A stretch of DNA of 64,000 bases. Origin: CAZSSH01 sp964609825. GTDB lineage: Bacteria > Verrucomicrobiota > Lentisphaeria > Victivallales > Victivallaceae. The notes below the pieces were generated by a model. That model searched no databases. It was given only the letters and a program-made list of their open reading frames with translations, and was not told where the DNA came from. Position numbers and translations under genes: made by a program. The stretch lies in NCBI GenBank assembly GCA_964609825.1, contig CAZSSH010000010.1:496001-560000 (forward strand), given 5' to 3'. Shown in pieces: positions 9,109 to 17,525 of this stretch. Every line of letters starts with the position of its first letter. The first letter of the stretch is position 1.

Positions 9109-10428
9109 TTATTCAGCTTGGGTTACCACAAAATATTGCAACGTCTGTGCATGTGCCATGCAAATAAGGCGAATGGTCTGACAGCCCTCAAAATGGTCCT
9201 GCCGACGGTTGCCAAAGTAACAAATTTCCTGCAAAACCGGAAATGTTCCCCGTGCATAATCGATTGTTTTTTGCGTAAACGGGTTGACGGTTTGATCGTA
9301 AGTAATCAATTTTTGAGAGAGCAACTCTGTAATTGCGGTGGGGGTGCGGTGGTTTTGAAGCTCAAACATGCGGACGGCGGCGGCGATTTGAGCCATTCTG
9401 ATCTTGGCGAGACCTTCGATATTGTCAAGATACAGCTGATAGATGTCAATATCGTTTTTCCAGTATTCCATGCCGGACATGGATTTTAAGTCGTTTTGAT
9501 ATACCCGCCATGCTTTGTTATCGTTGACGCGGCTCTGAAAATCAAAGAGACCGGCCTCGGCAAAGGAAAAATATTTGATAAAAAAGCGCTCGCGCCGCCA
9601 CACTTGCCGGAGAGAGTAATTGCTTCTGGCCGGGAAGATCAGGCCGGGCTCAGTGACAGAGCGGGGATGAATTAAACAACTGATGGCCTGCTTTCGCTCG
9701 GCCATCGGAGCAAATAAAATATAATAAGCTTGACCTGAGATGCCGCCGTTAAAGCTTTGAGCCAGCAGTTGGCCGCTTTGCCGGAGCATGGCGGCAATTT
9801 CCGTCAATTGAGTTGCGGAGACATCAAAACAATTGAGGATGCGACCGACCGCCGAGGTTTCTTGGGAAATTGATTGCAAAAAATAATAATTGGCAAAGAC
9901 ATAGGGAAATTTTGCCAGCTCAATCAAGGTTTGATGGATGATTTTGTAGTCTTCCATGGCTCCGGCAAGGTCATTTTTGGCAATATCATACTCAAGCTTG
10001 ATACGAAAAAAGCGGGCCGTGACCGCGAGGGTGGCGGCAGATTGATTGATTTCTTTGATATTTCTTAAAGAATTCGGAATGTCCGGAGGATTGACGGCAA
10101 ATAAGAGTTTGGGTGTTTGCTCCATAAACGCGGTGTTGATGCGAATGAAATCCTGCAAGCTTGTTTGTTGCTCCGGACTTTGAAGTTTGCCGTTGAATGC
10201 CGGGGTAGAGCGCAAACCCGCTACCGGCACCCAATCGGCGCCGGTGCGATCGGGAAGATTTTGATAAAAACCGATTGCCCTGAAATCCGGTATTTGGGCC
10301 GTTTTGTACGGTTTTAACAATGGCCGCAATGTTTGTTTTTGTACCCAATGCATTACCGGAAAGAACAGAATTGCCCCGACGGCTATTGCAATCAACAGCA
10401 AAATGGCTCTCGACTTTTTTTTACCCAT
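9109..10428 (-). CDS. Membrane-anchored protein of unknown function
   Basis: A 439-aa protein with an N-terminal KKK-plus-hydrophobic segment (residues 3-27) and a long, mostly helical outer domain. The C-terminal part has a stretch of the kind RMAQIAAAVRMFELQN, then RTPTAITELLSQKLI, which resembles the conserved region after the N-terminal helix of type II pseudopilins (an alternating helix, then a P-x-x-L-x-x-L-L strand). I use the ATG at 10428 because GGAGG lies 5 bases before it, while the upstream ATG at 10440 has none. It is upstream of the LRR-like gene and 15 bases after a small membrane protein gene. Confidence 0.55.
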   Translation of the reverse strand: MGKKKSRAILLLIAIAVGAILFFPVMHWVQKQTLRPLLKPYKTAQIPDFRAIGFYQNLPDRTGADWVPVAGLRSTPAFNGKLQSPEQQTSLQDFIRINTAFMEQTPKLLFAVNPPDIPNSLRNIKEINQSAATLAVTARFFRIKLEYDIAKNDLAGAMEDYKIIHQTLIELAKFPYVFANYYFLQSISQETSAVGRILNCFDVSATQLTEIAAMLRQSGQLLAQSFNGGISGQAYYILFAPMAERKQAISCLIHPRSVTEPGLIFPARSNYSLRQVWRRERFFIKYFSFAEAGLFDFQSRVNDNKAWRVYQNDLKSMSGMEYWKNDIDIYQLYLDNIEGLAKIRMAQIAAAVRMFELQNHRTPTAITELLSQKLITYDQTVNPFTQKTIDYARGTFPVLQEICYFGNRRQDHFEGCQTIRLICMAHAQTLQYFVVTQAE

Positions 10429-10443
10429 GATATCCTCCATTGA

Positions 10444-10731
10444 TCACATTTTGTTGATTACCATAGAGAGCGGGATTGCCAGCAAAACTTGCACCGTCAC
10501 GACGGCCCAAAAGTTGGTCAGCCAAAATACCCAGCCCATGGACATTTTGCGGACAAACAACATCCAGCAATCGCCAATGAAAAGCCCTCCGGTCACCGTC
10601 GCCGCGGCAAGGATAAACGGGAGATAATCTTTGGTGGTCATTAATTGACTGTAGGCGCTTTGGGTAAGCCCCATGGAGGAAATAAGCAAAAGTCCGATCA
10701 AAACGACAATGGAGATACGCAGCATTTTCAT
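10444..10731 (-). CDS. Small membrane protein of unknown function
   Basis: A 95-aa protein with three hydrophobic segments (about residues 5-20, 35-55 and 68-90). An in-frame TTG immediately before the ATG (10734) is an alternative start; AAGGA lies 7 bases before the TTG and 10 before the ATG. It is the first of three co-directional genes (10731 to 8157) that all encode membrane or membrane-anchored proteins of unknown role, so it may belong to the same envelope system. Confidence 0.5.
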   Translation of the reverse strand: MKMLRISIVVLIGLLLISSMGLTQSAYSQLMTTKDYLPFILAAATVTGGLFIGDCWMLFVRKMSMGWVFWLTNFWAVVTVQVLLAIPLSMVINKM

Positions 10732-10737
10732 CAATTT

Positions 10738-11020
10738 ATGTTCCTTATTTTAATCATTGTTTTTCTATTGGTCATAGCGGCAGGGGCCAAATAAGCTCTC
10801 AGTCCGATAATGTTTTTTGAGAGCAATCCCGAAGGCATCTTTACCATTTATTTTGATATCCCGGTGGCAATAAAAAATCATAAACTTTTTTGGGGCGAAA
10901 AGGTCCTCCAAAATACATTGTGGAACCTGCGGACTGCGTGAATTTGATCTCTCGGAAGAAAAAGCCAGAATAGATTTTCTCTTTTTCGATATCTTCTTCT
11001 TTGAGCAATATAATTTTTGA
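10738..11020 (+). pseudogene. Possible decayed small secreted-protein gene in a 400-base intergenic region
   Basis: The interval between the small membrane protein gene and the permease gene (10735-11137) holds no intact gene. On the plus strand an 18-codon frame at 10738-10794 encodes a strongly hydrophobic leader-like peptide. After its stop the same frame continues into 10795-10941 with a protein-like run (FFESNPEGIFTIYFDIPVAI), and the next frame continues from 10940 to 11020 (EFDLSEEKARIDFLFFDIFF). This could be one gene broken by a nonsense change and a frameshift. There is no Shine-Dalgarno before 10738, so chance is a real alternative. Confidence 0.25.
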
Positions 11021-11137
11021 AAATCATTGGTATTGTGAAATCAATGTTACTATACAGATACCCCCGTTTATTTTCTTTTGCAAACTATATTTAATAAAAA
11101 TGACAAATTTTTATTGCCAATACAGTAATTGCCTTAA

Positions 11138-12094
11138 TCAATAAAAACAGTTGAGGAGCCAGCCGCAGAGGGTAAAAAAGGTCAGTAAATAGAGAAAAAA
11201 GAAGAGGAGAAGTCGCGTTTGCATCACTTTTTTGAGAATGACAAACTCGGGCAGGCTTGCCGCAGTCGCACTCATCATAAAGGCGAATGCCGTCCCGGCG
11301 GGCAAACCTTTGTCGATCAGCGCTCCGACCATCGGGATGACGCCGGTAATGTTCGCGTACGCGGGGATGCCGAGCAACACCGCAGCGGGGACGCTCCATA
11401 GCTGCTCCGCGTTGAGGTAACGGGTGATGAAATCCTCCGGCACCATGCCGTTGATCACCGCCCCCAGTGCGATCCCGGCCAGAATCCAGAGCCAGAGGTC
11501 GCTCAAAATACTCTTGACCTCTCCCCAGGCAAACCGGTGGCGCATATGCCATGTCATCGTCGTTTTCGGCGTTTCCCCGCAGCTGCAAGGAGCGGATTCC
11601 GGCAAAATCAAATAACGCTCCGCCTTGACGGCGTCAAAAAAAATGCCGCCAATCATTCCCGAGGCAATGCCGAAAAAAATATAGATTGCAGTCAAACTCC
11701 AGCCGACAGTGCCGCCCAGGATGACTGCCGCCGCCTCGTTGATCATGGGGGAGGTGATCAAAAACGCCATGGTGATCCCGAGGGGGATTCTCGCCGCGGT
11801 AAAGCCGAGAAACAAAGCAATCCCGGAGCAGCTGCAAAAGGGTGTCACTGCGCCGAACAAGGCGGCCAATAAATAGGCGGCAAACCGGTTTTTACCGCTC
11901 AAATATGCTTTGATTTTATCCGCCGCAAGCCCGGCGCGGATCAAGGCGATGAGATAAATGGTAAGTGACAGCAAAAAAAAGACTTTGAGCGAATTCTCAA
12001 AAAAGTAACTTACGCCGGTCGCGGGTTGGCAGCAAGTGGTTAGTTGCAGCAACTGATTGGTGATGAATTCGGCGATCCGGTGAAAAATATTCAT
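11138..12094 (-). CDS. Permease of the UPF0718/ArsP-like family, putative metal or metalloid efflux
   Basis: A 318-aa polytopic protein with the family hallmark TPFCSCSGIAL (around residue 85) in a membrane helix and the second-half motif IPAYANITGVIPM. The family (PF03773) includes organoarsenical exporters and proteins implicated in Cu/Zn efflux; the paired Cys in the helix suggest a soft-metal substrate. A cytoplasmic loop holds a further CSCGE motif that could bind the metal. The start overlaps the stop of the upstream GNAT gene by 4 bases, so they are co-translated. No ArsR-type regulator is nearby. Confidence 0.8.
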   Translation of the reverse strand: MNIFHRIAEFITNQLLQLTTCCQPATGVSYFFENSLKVFFLLSLTIYLIALIRAGLAADKIKAYLSGKNRFAAYLLAALFGAVTPFCSCSGIALFLGFTAARIPLGITMAFLITSPMINEAAAVILGGTVGWSLTAIYIFFGIASGMIGGIFFDAVKAERYLILPESAPCSCGETPKTTMTWHMRHRFAWGEVKSILSDLWLWILAGIALGAVINGMVPEDFITRYLNAEQLWSVPAAVLLGIPAYANITGVIPMVGALIDKGLPAGTAFAFMMSATAASLPEFVILKKVMQTRLLLFFFLYLLTFFTLCGWLLNCFY

Positions 12095-12648
12095 TGCGGC
12101 AAGGTGATTTGATGGATGATTTCATTAAAATTGATCAAGGGGCGGGGCGGAACTTCAAAGGGATTGACCGCTTTTTCCCAAATGCCGACATCCAGCCACT
12201 CGCCGAGTTTAAACCCGGCACGGTGGAGTTTTCCTGCCAAAAGAAACCCCATTGCCGTATGCAAACGCTCGCTCGGATCGTTGGGAGATGTCACGATCCC
12301 GTAGACGTTTTTGACATTTTGCCGCTGCACCAGATCGATCAACGTTTGATACAGTATGCGCCCGGTGCCGCGACTGCGCAAATCGTGCCGGACGTAGACC
12401 GAGAGCTCGGCATTCCACTGATAAGCCGCACGTTCGCCGTAGCGGTGGGCATAGGCATACCCGGTGATGACGCCGTCCTCCTCGCTTACCAAATAAGGGT
12501 AATAAGCCTTAAACTCGGTCATCCGCCGGGCAAACTCGTCCACCGTCGGCGGATCGTACTCAAAAGTGACATTGGTGTTTAACACGTAATATCGGTAAAT
12601 ATCCGCCAACACCGGGGCATCGGCAATCTCGGCAAAACGCAACTTCAT
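12091..12648 (-). CDS. GNAT-family N-acetyltransferase, Pat/phosphinothricin-type
   Basis: A 185-aa acetyl-CoA-dependent acyltransferase. The start (RFAEIADAPVLADIYRYYV) and TNVTFEYDPP are typical of the phosphinothricin/methionine-sulfoximine acetyltransferase branch, and LRSRGTGRILYQTLI is the acetyl-CoA pyrophosphate loop (RxxGxG/A). GGAGA stands upstream of the ATG. It overlaps the downstream permease gene by 4 bases, so an acetylated toxic compound and its export could be linked, but the true substrate is not known. Confidence 0.8.
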   Translation of the reverse strand: MKLRFAEIADAPVLADIYRYYVLNTNVTFEYDPPTVDEFARRMTEFKAYYPYLVSEEDGVITGYAYAHRYGERAAYQWNAELSVYVRHDLRSRGTGRILYQTLIDLVQRQNVKNVYGIVTSPNDPSERLHTAMGFLLAGKLHRAGFKLGEWLDVGIWEKAVNPFEVPPRPLINFNEIIHQITLPQ

Positions 12649-12678
12649 TTAAAATCTCCAAAACAGATCATCTTGCAT

Positions 12679-12706
12679 AATATAACCAGTCAATTGCAAA
12701 AAGCAA
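12679..12706 (-). promoter_or_regulatory. Sigma-70-type promoter for the GNAT-permease operon
   Basis: On the minus strand: TTGCTT (12701-12706), a 16-base spacer, TATATT (12679-12684), about 30 bases before the GNAT start codon. Confidence 0.5.
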
Positions 12707-12729
12707 ATTGCCGCATTGGAAAATTGCTG

Positions 12730-15069
12730 CTAACGACGGAGCGCAAACTCGTTGCGACCGCTGAGCCGCTGACCGTTAAAGAGAGCGATGCAACCTGCCG
12801 GGAGCTCGAGTTTGACTTTTATTTCGCCGTCCTGCCGCCGTAAATTTACCGTGATCGGTCCTTGCGGCGTGGTGACTTTGCCTTCGGCGAATTGCAAATC
12901 CAGCAAATCGGGGTCAAATACGACTTCGCCCATTCCCGGAGTCAGTGGCCGGATGCCTAAAATATAAGAAATCATAAACTCCACCGGTGCGGTGGCAAAA
13001 CCGTGGCACAAGCTGGCAAACGGCTGCTTGCCCTCATTGGCAAACTGGTGGACGCCGTACTCAAACACCGTCGGGTGGCCGGTGGCGGCAATTTTGCCCC
13101 ACAAATTGCGGATGCGCGACAAGGCATGCATCTTGAGACCGTTTTGCGCCATGGCGCGGAGGACAAAGTAATGCAAATAAAGCTCCGGCATCAACAGTCC
13201 GGCGGGATCGGTGAGGGCTTCGGCAAAGTTCTTCCGGTGCGTTTCCGATACTTCACCCGACAACAGCGCCAGCGCGTGCGCCAGCTGGGAGGAGAGCGTG
13301 GTTTGCCCGGTAAAGTCTTCCCGCGGTGAAATATGAGCGCTTTTTTGCTGATTTACCGGGTCGCGCAGCAAGCCGTCAACCACAAAAGTTTCGGCAATCG
13401 CCGTGCGTGTCCGGGTGATCCGATGCTCTAAATTTGCAGTGTCAACGCTGTTTTCTCCGGTTTTCGCCATTGCCAGCACGTCTTTGATGGCAATCATGTA
13501 AAGGTGATTGATCATCGACTCTTTGCAGCCGGTGAAATTGTAATAATTGAGCTCAAAACTCCAGTCATAAAAGGTCCACCACGCCCCGGACGGCGTTTGG
13601 ATGAGACCGTCGCCGTCGCAACTTGCTTCAAAGGCGTCCAATATTTTGAGGAGTTGCGGGAAATATTGTCGGACGGTCGCACTGTCGCCGGAGTGGAGCC
13701 AATAATCGTGCAGGGCATCGATGACGAATAAACTCGTCGGCGCCAGGGCAAATTTGCCGGGCTCCGGCTCCGGACAAACAGCTGGCAGCAAACCGTTGGG
13801 CAATTGTTGATCAAAGGCGAGGGAAAAGGCGCGCTTGTGGACCTCGGCGGGGCCGAAGAGCAAGAGCGATATTTTGTTTTCAACAATGAGATCATTGACC
13901 CAAAACGAGCGCTCGCGCCACGGACAATCGACAAAAACATCCATTGTACAGGCCTTGATCGTCTCGACTGAGTTGGAGTAAATCGTGTTGAGAGTTTCGT
14001 CGCTTGATACAAACGAGCCGGGGTGCGAATAGGGGTAGCGCGTCATCTCCACCTCGGCGCGACGGATTTCAAGCTTGCGGCGGAAATTGCGAAACACCAC
14101 TTGCACCAACTTGCCGCCGCGTTCATATAAGCTTGTCCCGACATTGTTGATTTTGTCATCCAAAATATAGCGGTCAACGAGCTGCCACTCGGGCGTAATC
14201 GCGGTGGCGACTTTGCCGTCGGCGGTCAGCCGCTCGCCGTAAGAAACATCGACCGTGGTGCCCGCCGGACCGGCCACCTCCAAATTGAGAAACCCGATGA
14301 ATTCACGGCCGAAATCAAAAATCAGTACCGCGCCGTTACCATTATTGTCGGCAAACACGGTCAGCGGCTCTTTGCCGCTCCATTTGCGCTCGGGCATCCT
14401 TGCCGGCGGCAGCGGCCGCCACGGCTCATCCCGGATAAATGCGGCCAAGTCGGCAATGCTCCCGGCATCTGCCGGACCGGTTTCATAAATCTGGATCAAT
14501 TTGGGTTGGAGGATTTGACTTTTTAAACCGGGGACATCGCGCGGCAGAAACCGTTTGTTGACCAGTTTGGCATGTTTGACCAATCTGGCGTGTTGCCAGT
14601 TGCGGTTTTCCAGCAGTGTCCAGTTGCCGCCGGAGAGGCGGTAGTTGCGATACTCCATGGCTCCCGTGCTGACGGTGTATTCAGGTACATCGCTTTTCCA
14701 CTCATAAGCCTTGCTGATCCGCCAGTGGCGGTCGGTCTTGACCACGCCGGGGATTTCGGCACAAAGGGCAGGGGTGACCGCGGCGGCGATGGTGTTGGGG
14801 CGCTCGGGGCTGTAAAACAAAACGGCAATCACATTTTTGCCCGAGCTCAAGTAATCGCTTACCGTATATGTATCAAAAAATACGGTATTGCCGGTCCCGC
14901 GCACCGGACCGCGGCCGGCGAATCTGCCGTTGAGGTAAACAAGATAATACGAGTCGGCAGTGATCTTTAAAATATATTCTTTGGCAATTTCCGGTACGTA
15001 GAACTCTCTGACTGCATAAAAATAATTGCCGCCTGATGAGGAGGGACCGATCCAAGAGCTTGCATCCAT
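12730..15069 (-). CDS. Alpha-L-rhamnosidase-like six-hairpin glycosidase (GH78-related)
   Basis: A 779-aa enzyme with no signal peptide. N-terminal jelly-roll modules (LNGRFAGRGPVRGT, then FDFGREFIGFLNLEVAGP and VSYGERL) precede an (alpha/alpha)6 barrel with DCPWRERSFWVND, the counterpart of the GH78 acid motif DCPxRDExxxWxGD; the spacing differs by one residue. HGFATAPVEFMISYILGIRPLTPG near the C-terminus is also typical. It should remove terminal rhamnose or a similar sugar from oligosaccharides in the cytoplasm. I place the start at 15069 because AAGGA lies 8-10 bases upstream and the promoter (15133-15160) would make the ATG at 15123 almost leaderless. Confidence 0.8.
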   Translation of the reverse strand: MDASSWIGPSSSGGNYFYAVREFYVPEIAKEYILKITADSYYLVYLNGRFAGRGPVRGTGNTVFFDTYTVSDYLSSGKNVIAVLFYSPERPNTIAAAVTPALCAEIPGVVKTDRHWRISKAYEWKSDVPEYTVSTGAMEYRNYRLSGGNWTLLENRNWQHARLVKHAKLVNKRFLPRDVPGLKSQILQPKLIQIYETGPADAGSIADLAAFIRDEPWRPLPPARMPERKWSGKEPLTVFADNNGNGAVLIFDFGREFIGFLNLEVAGPAGTTVDVSYGERLTADGKVATAITPEWQLVDRYILDDKINNVGTSLYERGGKLVQVVFRNFRRKLEIRRAEVEMTRYPYSHPGSFVSSDETLNTIYSNSVETIKACTMDVFVDCPWRERSFWVNDLIVENKISLLLFGPAEVHKRAFSLAFDQQLPNGLLPAVCPEPEPGKFALAPTSLFVIDALHDYWLHSGDSATVRQYFPQLLKILDAFEASCDGDGLIQTPSGAWWTFYDWSFELNYYNFTGCKESMINHLYMIAIKDVLAMAKTGENSVDTANLEHRITRTRTAIAETFVVDGLLRDPVNQQKSAHISPREDFTGQTTLSSQLAHALALLSGEVSETHRKNFAEALTDPAGLLMPELYLHYFVLRAMAQNGLKMHALSRIRNLWGKIAATGHPTVFEYGVHQFANEGKQPFASLCHGFATAPVEFMISYILGIRPLTPGMGEVVFDPDLLDLQFAEGKVTTPQGPITVNLRRQDGEIKVKLELPAGCIALFNGQRLSGRNEFALRR

Positions 15070-15132
15070 GATTGACGTCCTTTTTTTGAGGATTGATCGG
15101 GAAATCATTTTTATTTTCGTCATTTCAGGTTT

Positions 15133-15160
15133 AATATAACTCTGTCAGTAATAAAAGCAA
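15133..15160 (-). promoter_or_regulatory. Sigma-70-type promoter for the GH78-like gene
   Basis: On the minus strand: TTGCTT (15155-15160), a 16-base spacer, TATATT (15133-15138). It is divergent from the glp-type promoter 23 bases away, so the operator at 15189-15233 could affect both. Confidence 0.5.
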
Positions 15161-15182
15161 ATAAAATTTTAAAAAACTTAGC

Positions 15183-15211
15183 TTGACAAAGTTTACTTTT
15201 GTGTTTATATT
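15183..15211 (+). promoter_or_regulatory. Strong sigma-70 promoter of the glycerol-3-phosphate operon
   Basis: TTGACA (15183-15188), exactly 17 bases, TATATT (15206-15211). This is one of the best promoter matches in the window. It is embedded in an operator made of GTTTAC/GTAAAC half-sites. Confidence 0.75.
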
Positions 15212-15233
15212 AAGTAAACTTTTAGGTAAACAT
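15189..15233. promoter_or_regulatory. Operator with a 10-bp inverted repeat plus a third half-site
   Basis: AAGTTTACTT (15189-15198) and AAGTAAACTT (15212-15221) are perfect inverted repeats flanking the -10 box. A third copy, AGGTAAACAT, follows at 15224-15233. The three GTAAAC cores have centres 23 and 12 bases apart, that is about two turns and one turn of DNA. The layout would let a dimeric repressor cover the promoter spacer and start. The cognate regulator is not encoded next to it. Confidence 0.6.
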
Positions 15234-15244
15234 AAGGATTGACG

Positions 15245-16069
15245 ATGCAAAATAAACCAAAAATACGAAATATCCGGCAAGTTTTTTTGGATATGGACGG
15301 GACAATTTATCATGGGAATACTTTGTTTTCCTCAACCAAACCTTTTCTCCATTTTTTGCAGGAGCGGCAAATCAATTATGCATTTTTGTCCAACAACTCG
15401 TCTTACAGCACGACCCAGTATATCGATAAACTGCAAAAAATGGGGTTGACGGTGACAGCGGACAAATTTTATGTGTCAACCGATTATTTGATCGATTATT
15501 TGAGACTCAATTACCCCAGTTATAAAAAAATATTTTTGTTGGGCGTCGCCGGGATCCGCCCGATATTTGAGGCCGAAGGGTTTACACTGGTCGAAGATCA
15601 CCCCGATGCGGTGGCGGTTGCGTTTGACCGCGAGCTGACGTATGAGCGGCTGTGCCGGGCGGCGTATTTCATCAAACAAGGCGTGCCCGGTTTTGCCACC
15701 CACCCCGACCCGTTTTGCCCGACCGACCAGCCGACGTTTTTGCCCGATTGCGGTGCCTTGACGGCGTGTTTGGAGACGGCTACCGGCAGCCGATTGAGCG
15801 TGCTCGGCAAGCCTGACCCGGGGATGCTTCAGGCCGCCGCCAAACGCTATAAGGTTGCAATTAACGGGTGTCTGATGATTGGCGACCGGTTGGCGACCGA
15901 TATTGCCGCCGGTGTCAATGCCGGGTGCGCGACTTGCCGGATCACCGGCCCGGGATCGGATCAAACCGATGTCGCGGGGATTGTCCCCGATTGGTCGTTT
16001 GACGACTTGTGGCAACTGCAAATATTTTGGCAGAAAAGTGAAGCGGAGGAATCACATGAAAACTTATGA
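15245..16069 (+). CDS. HAD-IIA family phosphatase (NagD/phosphoglycolate-type)
   Basis: A 274-aa hydrolase. The nucleophile motif is FLDMDGTIY (DxDGT), then LSNNSSYS (motif II), and GKPDPGML plus MIGDRLATDIAAGVNAGC (motifs III/IV). The C2-type cap between them marks subclass IIA, which includes NagD nucleotidases and phosphatases of phosphoglycolate and glycerol-3-phosphate. The ATG at 15245 has AAGGA 6 bases upstream; the TTG at 15239 is less likely. The 3' end overlaps the next gene by 14 bases. As the first gene of a glycerol-3-phosphate operon, a role in splitting glycerol-3-phosphate or a related phosphate ester is likely but unproven. Confidence 0.85.
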   Translation: MQNKPKIRNIRQVFLDMDGTIYHGNTLFSSTKPFLHFLQERQINYAFLSNNSSYSTTQYIDKLQKMGLTVTADKFYVSTDYLIDYLRLNYPSYKKIFLLGVAGIRPIFEAEGFTLVEDHPDAVAVAFDRELTYERLCRAAYFIKQGVPGFATHPDPFCPTDQPTFLPDCGALTACLETATGSRLSVLGKPDPGMLQAAAKRYKVAINGCLMIGDRLATDIAAGVNAGCATCRITGPGSDQTDVAGIVPDWSFDDLWQLQIFWQKSEAEESHENL

Positions 16070-17525
16070 TGTTGCCATCATCGGCGCCGGCGTCTCAGGG
16101 GCGGCCACGGCTTGGCAGCTCTCGCATTATCAAATCAAGGTCGCTTTGCTGGAGAAGTGCGCGGACGTCGGCTTCGGTGTCTCCAAGGCCAACTCCGGGA
16201 TCATTCACGGCGGCTTTCACCACCCGGTGTCATCACTTAAAGCGCAACTGGAGATTCGCGGCAATCTGATGTTTGACCAGCTGCAATATGAGCTTGATTT
16301 CCCGTTTCGCCGCAACGGGATTATCGTTGTTGCCTTTAGCGAAGAGGAGATGCCGACGGTGCGCAAACTCTATGAGCAGGGGTTGGCCAACGGTGTCCGC
16401 AATCTGGAAATGTGCGGTCATGACCGTTTGCTCGAGCTTGAGCCCAAGCTGTCCAGTGAGGCCGTCGGCGGCTTTTTTGCGCCGTCCGGCGGGACGATAG
16501 AGCCTTACCGCTATGTATTCAGCTTGGTCGAGGCGGCGGTGCGCAACCAAGCTGAGCTCTCGACCGATTATGAAGTTTTGAAATGTGAGCGGAAAAACGG
16601 TCAATGGGTGATTACCGCCGCCGACGGCCGGACCGTGGCGGCCAAATACATCGTCAATGCGGCCGGGCTCTATGCCGACCGGATTTCCAAGCTTTGCAAC
16701 GCCGAGGAGTTTGCCATCACCCCGCGCAAAGGCGAGGAGTATTTACTTGACCGCAACAGCAAAGCGCGTCCGGAGCGCGTCATTTTTCCGGTGCCGGCCA
16801 AACACTCCAAGGGTGTATTGATCATCCCGACCGCCGAAGGGACCACCATGATCGGCCCCACCGCCGACCCGACCAAGGACAAAGAGGACACCGGCACCAC
16901 CAGCGATCACATGCAGCGGATCATTGCGCAAGTGCGCCAGATGGTCGGCGATATCAGCGTCCGCGATGTCATCACCTCCTTTGCCGGGTTGCGCCCGGTG
17001 TTGCCCGACGAGGACTTTTACATCGCCATTTCACAAAAGGCAGAGGGCTTGATCCAAGTGGCAGGCATCCAGTCGCCGGGCTTGACCGCATCCCCCGCCA
17101 TCGGGGTTTATGTCAAAGATCTGCTCAAAAATGCCGGACTCAAGTTGGCCGAAAAAACGTACATCATCCGCGATTTGGCGCGCCGTTACGAGGTCCGGCA
17201 TCTTGGCGAAAATGAGCTTGACCGTCTCCATGACCGGGATCCGGCTTGGACGCATATCGTTTGTCGCTGCGAAAAAATCTCCGAGGCCGAAATCATCGAG
17301 GCCGTCCATAAAGGACACACCACGCTGGACGGAGTAAAATTTTACACCCGCGCCGGTATGGGGCGGTGTCAGGGCGGATTTTGCTCGGCCAAGATTATGC
17401 GGATCATCAGCCGCGAAACCGGCTTGCCGATGACCGAATTAACCAAGCGCGGCGGCGGGAGTTTGCTGCTGGCCGGTCGTTTGGGGAATTTTACGGTCAA
17501 AGAGAGTCAAAATGAGGTGAAATAA
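16056..17525 (+). CDS. glpA: FAD-dependent glycerol-3-phosphate dehydrogenase-like protein with BFD [2Fe-2S] domain
   Basis: A 489-aa flavoprotein. It opens with the dinucleotide fold VAIIGAGVSGAATAWQL and the DAO-family segment SKANSGIIHGGFHHP, as in GlpA/GlpD enzymes that oxidise glycerol-3-phosphate to dihydroxyacetone phosphate. The C-terminus has a bacterioferritin-associated-ferredoxin-type domain with Cys403-x-Cys405 and Cys438-x4-Cys443, which should hold a [2Fe-2S] cluster as in anaerobic GlpA. The ATG at 16056 has GGAGGA upstream. The gene overlaps the next one by a single base. With the following flavoprotein and DUF1667 protein it probably forms an electron-transferring complex. 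Confidence 0.85.
   Translation: MKTYDVAIIGAGVSGAATAWQLSHYQIKVALLEKCADVGFGVSKANSGIIHGGFHHPVSSLKAQLEIRGNLMFDQLQYELDFPFRRNGIIVVAFSEEEMPTVRKLYEQGLANGVRNLEMCGHDRLLELEPKLSSEAVGGFFAPSGGTIEPYRYVFSLVEAAVRNQAELSTDYEVLKCERKNGQWVITAADGRTVAAKYIVNAAGLYADRISKLCNAEEFAITPRKGEEYLLDRNSKARPERVIFPVPAKHSKGVLIIPTAEGTTMIGPTADPTKDKEDTGTTSDHMQRIIAQVRQMVGDISVRDVITSFAGLRPVLPDEDFYIAISQKAEGLIQVAGIQSPGLTASPAIGVYVKDLLKNAGLKLAEKTYIIRDLARRYEVRHLGENELDRLHDRDPAWTHIVCRCEKISEAEIIEAVHKGHTTLDGVKFYTRAGMGRCQGGFCSAKIMRIISRETGLPMTELTKRGGGSLLLAGRLGNFTVKESQNEVK

Noticed and set aside
15879..16055. N-terminal extension of the GlpA-like protein by 59 codons
   Set aside because: The extension overlaps the HAD gene in another frame, and the FAD fold begins right after the ATG at 16056, which has a GGAGGA site.
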